NCBI RefSeq assembly: GCF_029167105.1
Contig: NZ_JARFML010000012.1
Location: 124,001-188,000, forward strand
Length of the DNA: 64,000 bases
Direction: 5' to 3'
From: Bradyrhizobium yuanmingense
GTDB taxonomy: Bacteria > Pseudomonadota > Alphaproteobacteria > Rhizobiales > Xanthobacteraceae
Under the pieces are notes generated by a model that worked only from the letters and a program-made list of their open reading frames with translations, had not been told where the DNA came from and did not search any database. The position numbers and the translations under genes were made by a program. Position 1 is the first letter of the stretch, and each line of letters starts with the position of its first letter. Of the stretch, positions 17,850 to 26,600 are shown piece after piece.

Positions 17850-19688
17850 ATGGCCCGACCGGCGGTGCTGACGGTCGCTGATACGATCGCGAAGAGCTTC
17901 TTGTGCGCCGCCGAGACGCGGGGCGACAGGCCGGCGATCCGCGAGAAGAAGTTCGGTATCTGGCAGCCGACGAGCTGGCGAGAATGGCTGGAGATCTCGA
18001 AGGAGATCGCCTACGCGCTCCGCGCCGTCGGCTTCATGCCCGGCGAGGTCGCTTCCATCATCGCCAATGCCGTACCCGAATGGGTCTACGCCGACATGGG
18101 CATATTGTGCGCCGGCGGCGTCTCTAGCGGAATCTATCCGACCGATTCTTCATCCCAGGTCGAGTATCTCGTCAACGATTCCGCCACGAAGGTGATCTTC
18201 GCCGAGGACGAGGAGCAGCTCGACAAGATTCTCACCTGCCGCTCGCGTTGCCCGAGCTTGCAGAAGATTATCGTGTTCGACATGGAAGGCCTCAGCGGCT
18301 TCTCGGATGACATGGTGATGTCGCTGGACGAGTTTCGTGCGCTCGGCCGCAACCACATGGTCGGCCGCGAAGCGCTGTGGCAGGAGATGATCGACAGCCG
18401 CAGCGTCGGCGATCTCGCGGTCCTCGTCTATACGTCCGGCACGACCGGTCCGCCCAAGGGTGCGATGCACGCCAATCGCAGCGTCACCCACCAGATGCGG
18501 CACGCCAACGACTTCATCCCGGCGCGGGAGGACGAGGACCGCCTGGTCTTCCTGCCGCTCTGCCACGTCGCGGAGCGTATCGGCGGCTATTACATCTCGG
18601 TCGCGCTCGGCTCGGTGATGAATTTTGCCGAGAGCCCGGAAACCGTGCCTGATAATCTGCGCGAGGTGCAGCCGACCGCGTTTCTGGCCGTGCCACGCGT
18701 CTGGGAAAAATTCTATTCCGCCATCACCATCGCGCTGAAGGATGCAACGCCGCTGCAGCAATGGGTCTATCGCCGCGCCATCGGCATCGGCTACCGCATG
18801 GTCGATTGCCGGCTCGAGGGCAGGGCGGTGCCGCTATCGTTGCGCATCGCCAACCGCATCGCCTACCTGGTCGCGTTCCGCAACATCCGCCGCATGATCG
18901 GGCTCGACCGCTGCCGCATCGCGTTCACCGGCGCAGCCCCGATCGCACCGGAGCTGATCCGCTGGTATCTGGCGCTCGGCATCGACATGCACGAGGTCTA
19001 CGGTCAGACCGAGAATTGCGGGGTCGCAACCATGATGCCCGCGGACAAGATCAAGCTCGGCTCGGTCGGCACCGCGGTGCCCTGGGGCGAGGTCGCGCTT
19101 TCGCCCGCCGGCGAGATCCTGATCAAGGGCGACTTCCTGTTCATGGGCTATCTGAACCAGCCGGAAAAGACTGCAGAGACGATCGACTCTCGCGGCTGGC
19201 TGCACACCGGCGACGTCGGCACCATCGACAATGAGGGCTTCGTCCGCATCACCGACCGGATGAAGGACATCATCATCACCTCCGGCGGCAAGAACATCAC
19301 GCCGTCCGAGATCGAGAACCAGCTCAAGTTCTCGCCCTACATCTCGGACGCGGTCGTGATCGGCGACAAGCGGCCTTATCTCACCTGCCTCGTGATGATC
19401 GACCAGGAGAATGTCGAGAAGTTCGCCCAGGATCACGACATACCATTCACCAATTATGCCAGCCTGTGCCGGGCGAGGGAGATCCAGGACCTGATCGGGC
19501 GCGAGATCGAGCAGGTCAACGGCAATTTTGCCCGCGTCGAGACCATCAAGAGGTTCTACCTGATCGAGCGCCAGCTCACTCCGGAGGACGAGGAGCTGAC
19601 GCCGACCATGAAGTTGAAACGCGGCTTCGTGAACAAGCGCTACGCCGCCGAAATCGAGGCGATGTATCGCGAGCGTGCGGTGGCGTGA
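17850..19688 (+). CDS. AMP-forming long-chain-type acyl-CoA synthetase
   Basis: 612 residues with a strong ribosome site (AAGGAGGAGAGG). The ANL-family motifs are complete: YTSGTTGPPKGAM near 195 (P-loop), YGQTEN near 385, GWLHTGDVG near 448, DRMKDIIITSGGKNITP near 467, and a TPTMKLKRG catalytic-lysine segment near 587. It activates a carboxylic acid to its CoA thioester through an acyl-AMP. Placed between livF and the binding-protein gene, it probably activates the imported substrate. Confidence 0.9.
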   Translation: MARPAVLTVADTIAKSFLCAAETRGDRPAIREKKFGIWQPTSWREWLEISKEIAYALRAVGFMPGEVASIIANAVPEWVYADMGILCAGGVSSGIYPTDSSSQVEYLVNDSATKVIFAEDEEQLDKILTCRSRCPSLQKIIVFDMEGLSGFSDDMVMSLDEFRALGRNHMVGREALWQEMIDSRSVGDLAVLVYTSGTTGPPKGAMHANRSVTHQMRHANDFIPAREDEDRLVFLPLCHVAERIGGYYISVALGSVMNFAESPETVPDNLREVQPTAFLAVPRVWEKFYSAITIALKDATPLQQWVYRRAIGIGYRMVDCRLEGRAVPLSLRIANRIAYLVAFRNIRRMIGLDRCRIAFTGAAPIAPELIRWYLALGIDMHEVYGQTENCGVATMMPADKIKLGSVGTAVPWGEVALSPAGEILIKGDFLFMGYLNQPEKTAETIDSRGWLHTGDVGTIDNEGFVRITDRMKDIIITSGGKNITPSEIENQLKFSPYISDAVVIGDKRPYLTCLVMIDQENVEKFAQDHDIPFTNYASLCRAREIQDLIGREIEQVNGNFARVETIKRFYLIERQLTPEDEELTPTMKLKRGFVNKRYAAEIEAMYRERAVA

Positions 19689-19769
19689 CGAGTCGGTCCA
19701 TTTCGAGAAAGCGAAGGAGCTGTGGCCCCGCCCTTCGTGCAATACGGGCCTTTAGGAGAGGAGACCTCA

Positions 19770-20969
19770 ATGTCGAAATCGTTCAGCGCATTCGGCCTTG
19801 CTGTGGGTGCCGTGGTGCTCACCTGTCTGCCGGCCGCAGCGCAAACCAAGGTCACCAACGAGGGCATCTCGGCAACCGAGATCGTCATCGGCACTCACCA
19901 GGATCTATCGGGTCCGATCAAGGGGTGGGGCGTTCCGGTCGCGAACGGCATGAAGATGGCGGCCGAGGAGATCAATGCGGCCGGCGGAATTCACGGCCGC
20001 AAGATCCGGCTGGTCGTCGAGGACAGCGGCTACGATCCGAAAAAGGCCGTGCTGGCGTCGCAAAAGCTGATCGAGCGCGACAAGATCTTCGCGATGGTGG
20101 GACCGATGGGATCGCCCACGGTGCTCGCCGCGCAGGACATCCTGTTCGATGCCGGTGTCCTGCAGCTCTTTCCGCTGACGGCGGCCGAGTTCACCTTCAA
20201 GTTCGATCCGGCCAAGCCGCAGGAGCGCCTGAAGTTCAACAATTTGCTGCCCTACGTCGAGAGCACGCGGGCTGCGGTGAAATACATGATCGAGTGGAAG
20301 GGCTTCAAGAAGCCCTGCATCATGCATCAGGACGACGAGTACGGTAAGAACGTGCTCGACGGCTTCAACCAGCAGCTCACCGCCATGAAGGCGCAGCCGG
20401 CCTCGATCACGAGCTACAAGCGCGGCGCTTCCGATTTCAGCGCGCAGATCGCCAAGATGAAGTCAGATGGCTGCGACCTCGTCGTGCTCGGCACCGTGCT
20501 GCGCGAAACCATCGGGGCGATGACCGAAGCCAAGAAGCTCGGCTGGGACGTCACTTTCCTCGGGGCCACCCCCACCAACGTGATGGAGGTTCCTGCGCTG
20601 GGCAAGGAGGCGGTCGAAGGGCTCTACGCCGCCAGCGGCTTCGAGATTCCTTATGAGGACACCGCCAAGGGCAAGGTGAAGGATTGGCTCGTCAACTACA
20701 AGAAGATGTTCAACGCCGACGCCAACACGCAAGCCATCATCGGCTACAATGCCATGATGACGTTTGCGTTCTACGCGAACAAGGCGGGCAAGGATCTCAC
20801 CGGGCAGAAGATGCTGGACGCGCTCGAGTCGGGCGAGAAATTCCTCGACATCTTCAACTCGCCGCCCACCAAGTTCTCCAAGACCGACCACCTTGCCAAT
20901 ACCATCACCCAGGTGCAGCAGGTCAAGGGCGGCCGCTGGGTGCTGGTGAAGGACAATCTGATGTTTTGA
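19770..20969 (+). CDS. livK: ABC transporter substrate-binding protein (LivK-like)
   Basis: 399 residues from ATG 19770 (AGGAGAGGAGACC upstream) with a Sec signal peptide (about 1-24, ending AAAQ). The Peripla_BP_6 fold shows in TEIVIGTHQDLSGPIKGWG, GRKIRLVVEDSGYDPKKA and KRGASDFSAQIAKMKSDG. It delivers ligand to LivHM-LivGF. Bradyrhizobium carries many such paralogues, and the linked acyl-CoA synthetase argues for an organic-acid ligand. Confidence 0.9.
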   Translation: MSKSFSAFGLAVGAVVLTCLPAAAQTKVTNEGISATEIVIGTHQDLSGPIKGWGVPVANGMKMAAEEINAAGGIHGRKIRLVVEDSGYDPKKAVLASQKLIERDKIFAMVGPMGSPTVLAAQDILFDAGVLQLFPLTAAEFTFKFDPAKPQERLKFNNLLPYVESTRAAVKYMIEWKGFKKPCIMHQDDEYGKNVLDGFNQQLTAMKAQPASITSYKRGASDFSAQIAKMKSDGCDLVVLGTVLRETIGAMTEAKKLGWDVTFLGATPTNVMEVPALGKEAVEGLYAASGFEIPYEDTAKGKVKDWLVNYKKMFNADANTQAIIGYNAMMTFAFYANKAGKDLTGQKMLDALESGEKFLDIFNSPPTKFSKTDHLANTITQVQQVKGGRWVLVKDNLMF

Positions 20970-20989
20970 TCTCTCGCGAGCGACCGGTG

Positions 20990-21045
20990 CACCTTCTCCC
21001 CTTGTGGGAGAGGGTGGGCGGCGCGGAGAGAGGCCTACGATCCCC
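20990..21045. repeat. CTCCCC/GGGAG hairpin repeat downstream of livK
   Basis: CTCCCC-TTGT-GGGAG followed by AGAGGG belongs to the same dispersed hairpin family as 6575-6597 and 53875-53898. It sits between the convergent livK and the LprI-like gene and may help end livK transcription. Confidence 0.5.
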
Positions 21046-22150
21046 CGCCTACGGTCCCCGAATTCACCGGGGCGAGCTCGTCTTCCCGGCAGCGCCAGCC
21101 GTCGGCGGCTTTGACGAAGGCGAAGGTTCGCTGGATCCTCAGCCGGCGCGAGACGTTGAAGACGTCTGCCGAGCGCGTCTTGTTGCCGGCACCCTGCTGC
21201 GGCCGACCCGTCGTGGCGTCCCAGCAGGTGCCGGTGCAGATGGAGGCGATCCTGCTGCACACGGTGAAGGGAGCGAGCACGGCCATTTCGATTTCGCCCG
21301 TGACCTGTGCCTCCTGGTCGGTCACCTGGCTGTCGAGCGCATAGACGCGGTTGATGCGCAGGAAGTTGCCGCAGGAATTGGCCGCATGAATCCGCGCGGC
21401 GCAGAAATCGACGGCGTCGGCGTCGGGGATGCGGGCCGCGACCTGCCGGCCGAACACCTTTTTGGGATCGCCTTTCGCGGCGCGGATTTCGTCGGCCTTG
21501 CGCTTCAAATGGTCGGAGAGACAGTCCTCCGCGGATTCCAGCTCTTGCAGCGGCACGTTCTCCTTGCCGACCAGATTGCATTTGCGGTCGCGCTCGCGCG
21601 TCCACCGTCCATATTCGGCGAAGGCAAAGCGTGCCGCAGTCGGGTCCAATTTGCCTATCAGGCCGAGCACCTGGCCGTTGAGCTCGGTTTCGGCAAGCGT
21701 CAGCGAGGGGTCTGCGCAGATCACCGCGCCCGCAGCAGTGTTGGCCGCAAGGCAGTCGAAATCCGGATCGCGAACGATCGCGGCCCGCTCCTCGGTGACC
21801 TTGAGCAGGCACGCCTTGACCGCCTCGAATTGGTCGGGGCGGATCGCGGTCTGGCCGACGATGCCGCAGCTGAGGTTGCGTTGGCGGACCCAGATCGCAT
21901 TCTCCTCGATAGCGGGCAGGCGATCCGGCAGGCGGGCGAGCCGCGCCTCGATCGCGATGCTCAGCTTCTCGGCGGCGGCGGCAAGCGCGGCATCACCGCA
22001 GAACAATTGGTTGCCGGGGTCGCGAATCAGCTGGCAGTTGTTCCTGGCAAACAGCGGCAGCCTGTCGGCGATCGCGCGCTCGGATTGCGCGGACGCGGGC
22101 ACCGCCGGCAATGCCAGCAGCGCAAGCACGGACAGCACGATGAATCGCAT
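21035..22150 (-). CDS. Secreted protein with LprI/DUF1311-like repeats
   Basis: 371 residues from ATG 22150, the only start directly before a signal peptide (about 1-22, ending ASAQ); the frame is open to 22258. Two Cys-containing helical segments (about 35-110 and 125-215) follow the lysozyme-inhibitor LprI-N pattern of Cys, later Cys, then W-x-x-x-R-x-x-x-C. The C-terminal part carries further cysteines and is of unknown fold. Probably a periplasmic envelope protein; inhibition of lysozyme is not shown by sequence alone. Confidence 0.65.
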   Translation of the reverse strand: MRFIVLSVLALLALPAVPASAQSERAIADRLPLFARNNCQLIRDPGNQLFCGDAALAAAAEKLSIAIEARLARLPDRLPAIEENAIWVRQRNLSCGIVGQTAIRPDQFEAVKACLLKVTEERAAIVRDPDFDCLAANTAAGAVICADPSLTLAETELNGQVLGLIGKLDPTAARFAFAEYGRWTRERDRKCNLVGKENVPLQELESAEDCLSDHLKRKADEIRAAKGDPKKVFGRQVAARIPDADAVDFCAARIHAANSCGNFLRINRVYALDSQVTDQEAQVTGEIEMAVLAPFTVCSRIASICTGTCWDATTGRPQQGAGNKTRSADVFNVSRRLRIQRTFAFVKAADGWRCREDELAPVNSGTVGGGS

Positions 22151-22234
22151 TCCAAGTCGCCCCCGCACGGAAGGCGCCATGCTAGCGCCTGGTCTTGCGC
22201 GGTGAAATGGGTTTGTGGGGACGAGCAGTGGAAG

Positions 22235-22325
22235 GTCTGTAGCCCGGATGGAGCGCAAGCTTAATCCGGGGCCGGTGCGAGTGGTAAGAGTCCCGGGTTT
22301 CGCTGCGCTTCATCCAGGCTACGAG
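22235..22325. repeat. Dispersed palindromic repeat (GTAGCCCGGATG type)
   Basis: GTAGCCCGGATGGAGCGCA at the left pairs with TGCGCTTCATCCAGGCTAC at the right with few mismatches, and TCCGGG/CCCGGG pairs inside. This is a REP-like repeat seen in many Bradyrhizobium intergenic regions. It fills the gap between the LprI-like gene and the protease stop at 22329. Confidence 0.8.
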
Positions 22326-22328
22326 CGA

Positions 22329-23060
22329 TCAACGCGCCTCCGCGGCCGCCATCGAGACCTGCACCGGCTCGTCGACATATTTCAGCACGGCCGACTGGTG
22401 GAGCACGAACACTGGCTGATAGCTCCGCGTCGCGTCGTCCCTGACCATCGCCATGCGGCGATTGTCCAGCATCAGCCATTGGCCGTCGAGCTTTGCCGCG
22501 GCAATTGCGTGCGCCTCGCCGGCCCTGACGTCGCGCACCACGACGATGCGGAGGTCTTCAGAGGCAATTCCCGCCAGCCGCAGCGCGGCCAGCTTGGCGA
22601 TGGCATAGTCCTCGCAATCGCCGGTCCCGCGCGCGAAGGTCGAAAGCGGCGAGCTCCAGACGTCGTCGGTGCCGTCATTGGCGGCATGGATGGCGAGATT
22701 GATGGCGCGGTTGACCTCGCCGAGCCGCGCACGGCCGTCGCGGGCGCGGGCGTGGTCGACGATGGCGAGCAGCTCGAGCGCCGCCGGTGAAGCGCAATTG
22801 TCCCGGTCGCCGTCGCACAGCGCGAGCTGCACCATCTCGTCGTCGAGCTTGTCCTTCAGCGCGGACCATCTCTGCTGCAGGCCACCGGACGAGATGGCGA
22901 AGGCGAACACGCCGAACGGTTCGGCGGATTTGCGCACGAGGACGCCGGCGCCGGGCGACAGCAGCGTGCCGGCGCGAAGCTCGGCGGCCGATCCGAGCAG
23001 GATCAAGCCGCACATGACAAGGATTGCGCGCCAGGCGCGCGAGCGAGCAGCGGTCTCCAT
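22329..23060 (-). CDS. Transglutaminase-like cysteine protease (BTLCP, LapG-like)
   Basis: 243 residues with an N-terminal hydrophobic export signal (about 10-30). The papain-like triad of the bacterial transglutaminase-like cysteine proteinase family is clear: Cys in GTGDCEDYAIAK near 148, His in GEAHAIAAAKLDG near 184, Asp in WLMLDNRR near 200. The family includes LapG, a periplasmic protease that cuts LapA-type adhesins. The large surface protein at 23679 is transcribed divergently from it, so this protease may process that protein. No LapD-like regulator is in the window. Confidence 0.85.
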   Translation of the reverse strand: METAARSRAWRAILVMCGLILLGSAAELRAGTLLSPGAGVLVRKSAEPFGVFAFAISSGGLQQRWSALKDKLDDEMVQLALCDGDRDNCASPAALELLAIVDHARARDGRARLGEVNRAINLAIHAANDGTDDVWSSPLSTFARGTGDCEDYAIAKLAALRLAGIASEDLRIVVVRDVRAGEAHAIAAAKLDGQWLMLDNRRMAMVRDDATRSYQPVFVLHQSAVLKYVDEPVQVSMAAAEAR

Positions 23061-23471
23061 CTGACATCCCCTTCCCGGGCTTCACGAGATCCCCCTCGAT
23101 CTGGACGTGCCGGGCTTTGTTACTTTCGCGGAGATAGTGCGAGACGGGCCGTTTTGTTCTGCTTAACGCGGCCGGCAGGGGTTTTAAAACCGGGTGACAG
23201 GCTGAACCGGACCCGCTCGAGTTGCGTAAAATTTTACGATTCGGGGCCTAGGAGGGGTCTCGCCGCGCAAGGGAACCGATTGCAGGCACAAGTTGTGCGG
23301 GCCGCCGATTCTGGCACTTATGGCTAACGGCCCGCTATTTCACGGGTTCTGTTAGTTAGGTCACAGAATTAATGCCGTATTTGCCGCAGGATGTTGCAGG
23401 GCGTCACGAACAAAAGATAACGCAAGTATCTATTCTGCGGGTTTACTTGAGAGAACTTGGGGGGGAGGGGA
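23061..23471. other. Long AT-richer intergenic region between protease and adhesin
   Basis: Together with 23607-23678 this makes about 620 bp between two divergent genes. Base composition is clearly lower in GC than the flanking genes, with scattered A/T runs. I see no repeat, no tRNA and no convincing sigma-70 pair. It likely carries the divergent promoters and a long adhesin leader. A short ORF with a strong ribosome site begins at 23472. Confidence 0.4.
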
Positions 23472-23606
23472 ATGAGCTCATCTAAGCTTATTTCGACTTG
23501 GAAATTCATGAAATATGACTTCCATTCCCCTGGGAGGGCGTCGCGCCGCGCTGGCTCTTACGACCAAGTGATGCGAAATCACACAAGCAATAGATGGTTT
23601 CGCTAA
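23472..23606 (+). CDS. Possible 44-residue leader ORF upstream of the adhesin
   Basis: ATG 23472 follows GGGGGAGGGGA, one of the purine-richest ribosome sites in the window, and opens 44 codons ending with TAA at 23604-23606. The peptide is basic (several Arg/Lys, His) with no membrane helix. It ends 72 bases before the adhesin start. It could be a small protein, a translated leader that controls the adhesin, or chance. Confidence 0.35.
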   Translation: MSSSKLISTWKFMKYDFHSPGRASRRAGSYDQVMRNHTSNRWFR

Positions 23607-23678
23607 GGACTTGGTAATGCTAAGCAAGCTTAGGCGGTCGATACTTACTTAGATTTTAACCCTTTTTACGGTGCCCGG

Positions 23679-26600
23679 TTGAATTACGCTGGCAAATTTG
23701 ACGCCGCGACGTCTTTGGACGGCCAGGGTTCCAGCTCGCCCGCCTTTGCCGATTCCTTTACCGCCAAGCCCTTCATTGCCAAGGCGCACGGCCTCGTGCC
23801 TGACGGCGCATTCGTCGTTCCCGACCCCCATCTGATCTTCAACGGCGAGTTCAAGCGTGCCGGGCTCGACCTCGTGTTGTCCCACGACGGTCATGAGTTT
23901 GTCGTTCACGATTATTTCAGGGGCGATAAGCGCGCCGCGCTCGCTTCGCCCGACGGCGCCCACCTCAGCGGCGACGTCGTCAACGCCCTCACCGGCCATG
24001 TCCAGGTTGCCCAGGCCGCGCCCGGTGCCGGTGCGGGCCAGGTCATCGGTCACGTCACCAAGCTCGTGGGCAGCGCGACCGCGATCCGCAACGGCGTCTC
24101 GGTCATCCTGAATAATGGCGACAACGTCGAGAAGGGCGACGTGGTCTCGACCGGCTCCGACTCGACGCTCGGCATCACCTTCATCGACGGCACCGTGTTC
24201 GGCCTGTCCTCCAACGCGCGGATGGTGCTGAACGAGATGGTCTACGACCCCAACGGGTCGAACAATTCCTCGCTGCTCAGCCTCGTCGCGGGCACCATCA
24301 CCTTCGTCGCTGGCGAAACCGCCAAGCGCGGCGACATGAAGGTCGACACGCCGGTCGCCACCATGGGCATCCGCGGCACGGCGGTGCTCACCCAGATCAA
24401 CTTCGTCGTTCCCGCCGGCGGCGGCGATCCGCAGCCGCAGGCGAGCTTCCAGGTGCTGGTCGAGCCGAACGGCACGACCGGCTCCTACATCCTGTTCGAC
24501 AAGGTCACGCTGCTGCCGATCGCGACGGTCAACCAGGCCGGCCAGATGATCCAGATCAGCGGGGGCAACGTCTCGATCACCAATGCACTGATGTCGCCGG
24601 AGGTGCAGAAGCTGATCACGGATGTGTTCACGCTGAAGTTCACCGACAACAACACCAACACCAAGCTGACCACGAACTACACCGATACGATCACGCCGTT
24701 CGGCTATGACGTGTTGCTCAAATCGTCGTCCGGCCCCACCGCCACCGCGACATTCGTCAATCTCAATCCGCAGACGCAGGAAAGCCCCAACACGCCGACG
24801 CCGACGGTCGGCCGCATTCCCGGTCAGCCGACCGTGCAAAGCTTCGACCTCGGCGGCAACGTGAAGACGGCGTTCGTGCTGACCGAACGGGCGGACACCA
24901 CCGGCGATACGCGCGCCGACACGATTTCCGGATTGATCAGATTCCTCGATCAAAACCTCGGCGACCTGCCGACGGTGAGCGTGAGCCTCGCCGAGGCGCC
25001 GAACTACGTCTACAAGAATGCCGGCCAGCAGGACGTTACCGGCTCGCTCACCGCGCTGCAGAAGCAGGATATCGTCGCGACGCAGATCCAGATCAGCGTC
25101 GTCCCTGACCCCGCCAACAACAACAACGGCTCGGCGGTCTGGACCTACACGATCCCCGACCACGTCTTCGACTTCCTCGCCGCCGGCGAAACCCTGACGC
25201 TGACCTACATGGTCCGCGTCGACACCAATTTCATGGTGAACCCCGAGTCCAAGTTCATCCCGATCACCATCACGATCACGGGAACGAACGACAAGCCGAC
25301 GGTGGCGACATCAGGCGGCACGGTCATCGAGCAGGTCGGCACGGGCAACGAGGCGCTCGACGTCATTACCGGCACGGTCACCTTCACCGACGTCGATCTG
25401 ACGGACCGGCCGATCGTGAGCGCGGCGCTCTCGTCCACCCAGCCGTTCAAGTACCTCGATGCCGAAGGCAACGATATCACCGCCACGTTGACCCCGGCGC
25501 AGCTCGCCGCGATCTCTGCCGTCAAGGTGCCGTTGAGCGTGGTTCAGGGCGCTGGAAACGGCAACAACGGGACGGCCACCTGGACCTACAGTGTTCCCGA
25601 CCATCTGTTCGACTTCCTTGCCGAGGACGAGAAGCTTATCCTCAACTACGTGGTGCAGGTCGATGACGGTCACGGCGGTGTCGTCAGCACGCCGCTCACG
25701 GTGTCCATCGACGGCGCCGACGTCAATGTCGAAGGCACCAACGATGTGCCGACGATCGTCGAGGACGAAACGATCGTCACCGGCGCGGTGACCGAGGATG
25801 CGGAAACCCTGACGGCGAACGGCACCATTGCCTTCAACGATCCCGACCTCACGGATACGCACAGTGCGAGCTTCGTCCTGAAGTCGACGACGTCGAACGC
25901 GCATCTGCCCGGATTCAACAACGGCACCTCGCATATCGGCACGTTTGCGCTGGGAACGGTGATTCAAAGCCCGGGCGCCAGCTCCCGCGGGTCAGTCGGC
26001 TGGACCTTCACGATCGACGACAACGATCCGGTGCTGCAGTCGCTGGCCGAGGGCCAGACCATCACGCAGGTCTACACCATCAAGGTCGACGACCATCACG
26101 GCGGGACCGTCACCAAAGACGTCACCGTCACGATCACCGGGACCAACGATGCCCCGACCATCACCAGCGACGAAGACGCGGCAGCGGGGAGCGTTACTGA
26201 GGACGCGGGCTTGCCCCTCTCGATCGGCGGCACGTTGGCGATCCAGGATCTGGATCTGATCGACACCCACACGGCGCATGCGGTGTTCACCTCGTCGTCC
26301 GTCAGCTCTCCTCTGCCTGGGTTCGGCGCCAACGCGAACATCGGCACGTTTACGATCGATCCGTCGGTCCTGGAATCCAACCTGGACACCAACAACGGCG
26401 CGGCGCTCGGCTGGCACTTCACGCTCGACAACAGCAATGCGGTGCTGCAGTCGCTGGCGCAGGGCCAGAGCATCACCCAGGTCTACACCGTCACTTTCAC
26501 GGACAACCACAACGCGACGGTCACGCAGGAGGTCACGGTTACGATCAACGGCGCCAACGACGCGCCGACGATCATTAGCAGCGCCGCGGATGCCGCCGGA

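Noticed and set aside
23970..24050. Di-alanine stretch near the adhesin N-terminus as a LapG cleavage site
   Set aside because: AQAAPGAG does not match the known TAAG/PAAG/AAAG forms and lies before, not after, the FecR-like domain.
23649..25163. 504-residue minus-strand ORF opposite the adhesin start
   Set aside because: It has only antisense composition, while the plus strand encodes a continuous FecR/VCBS protein.
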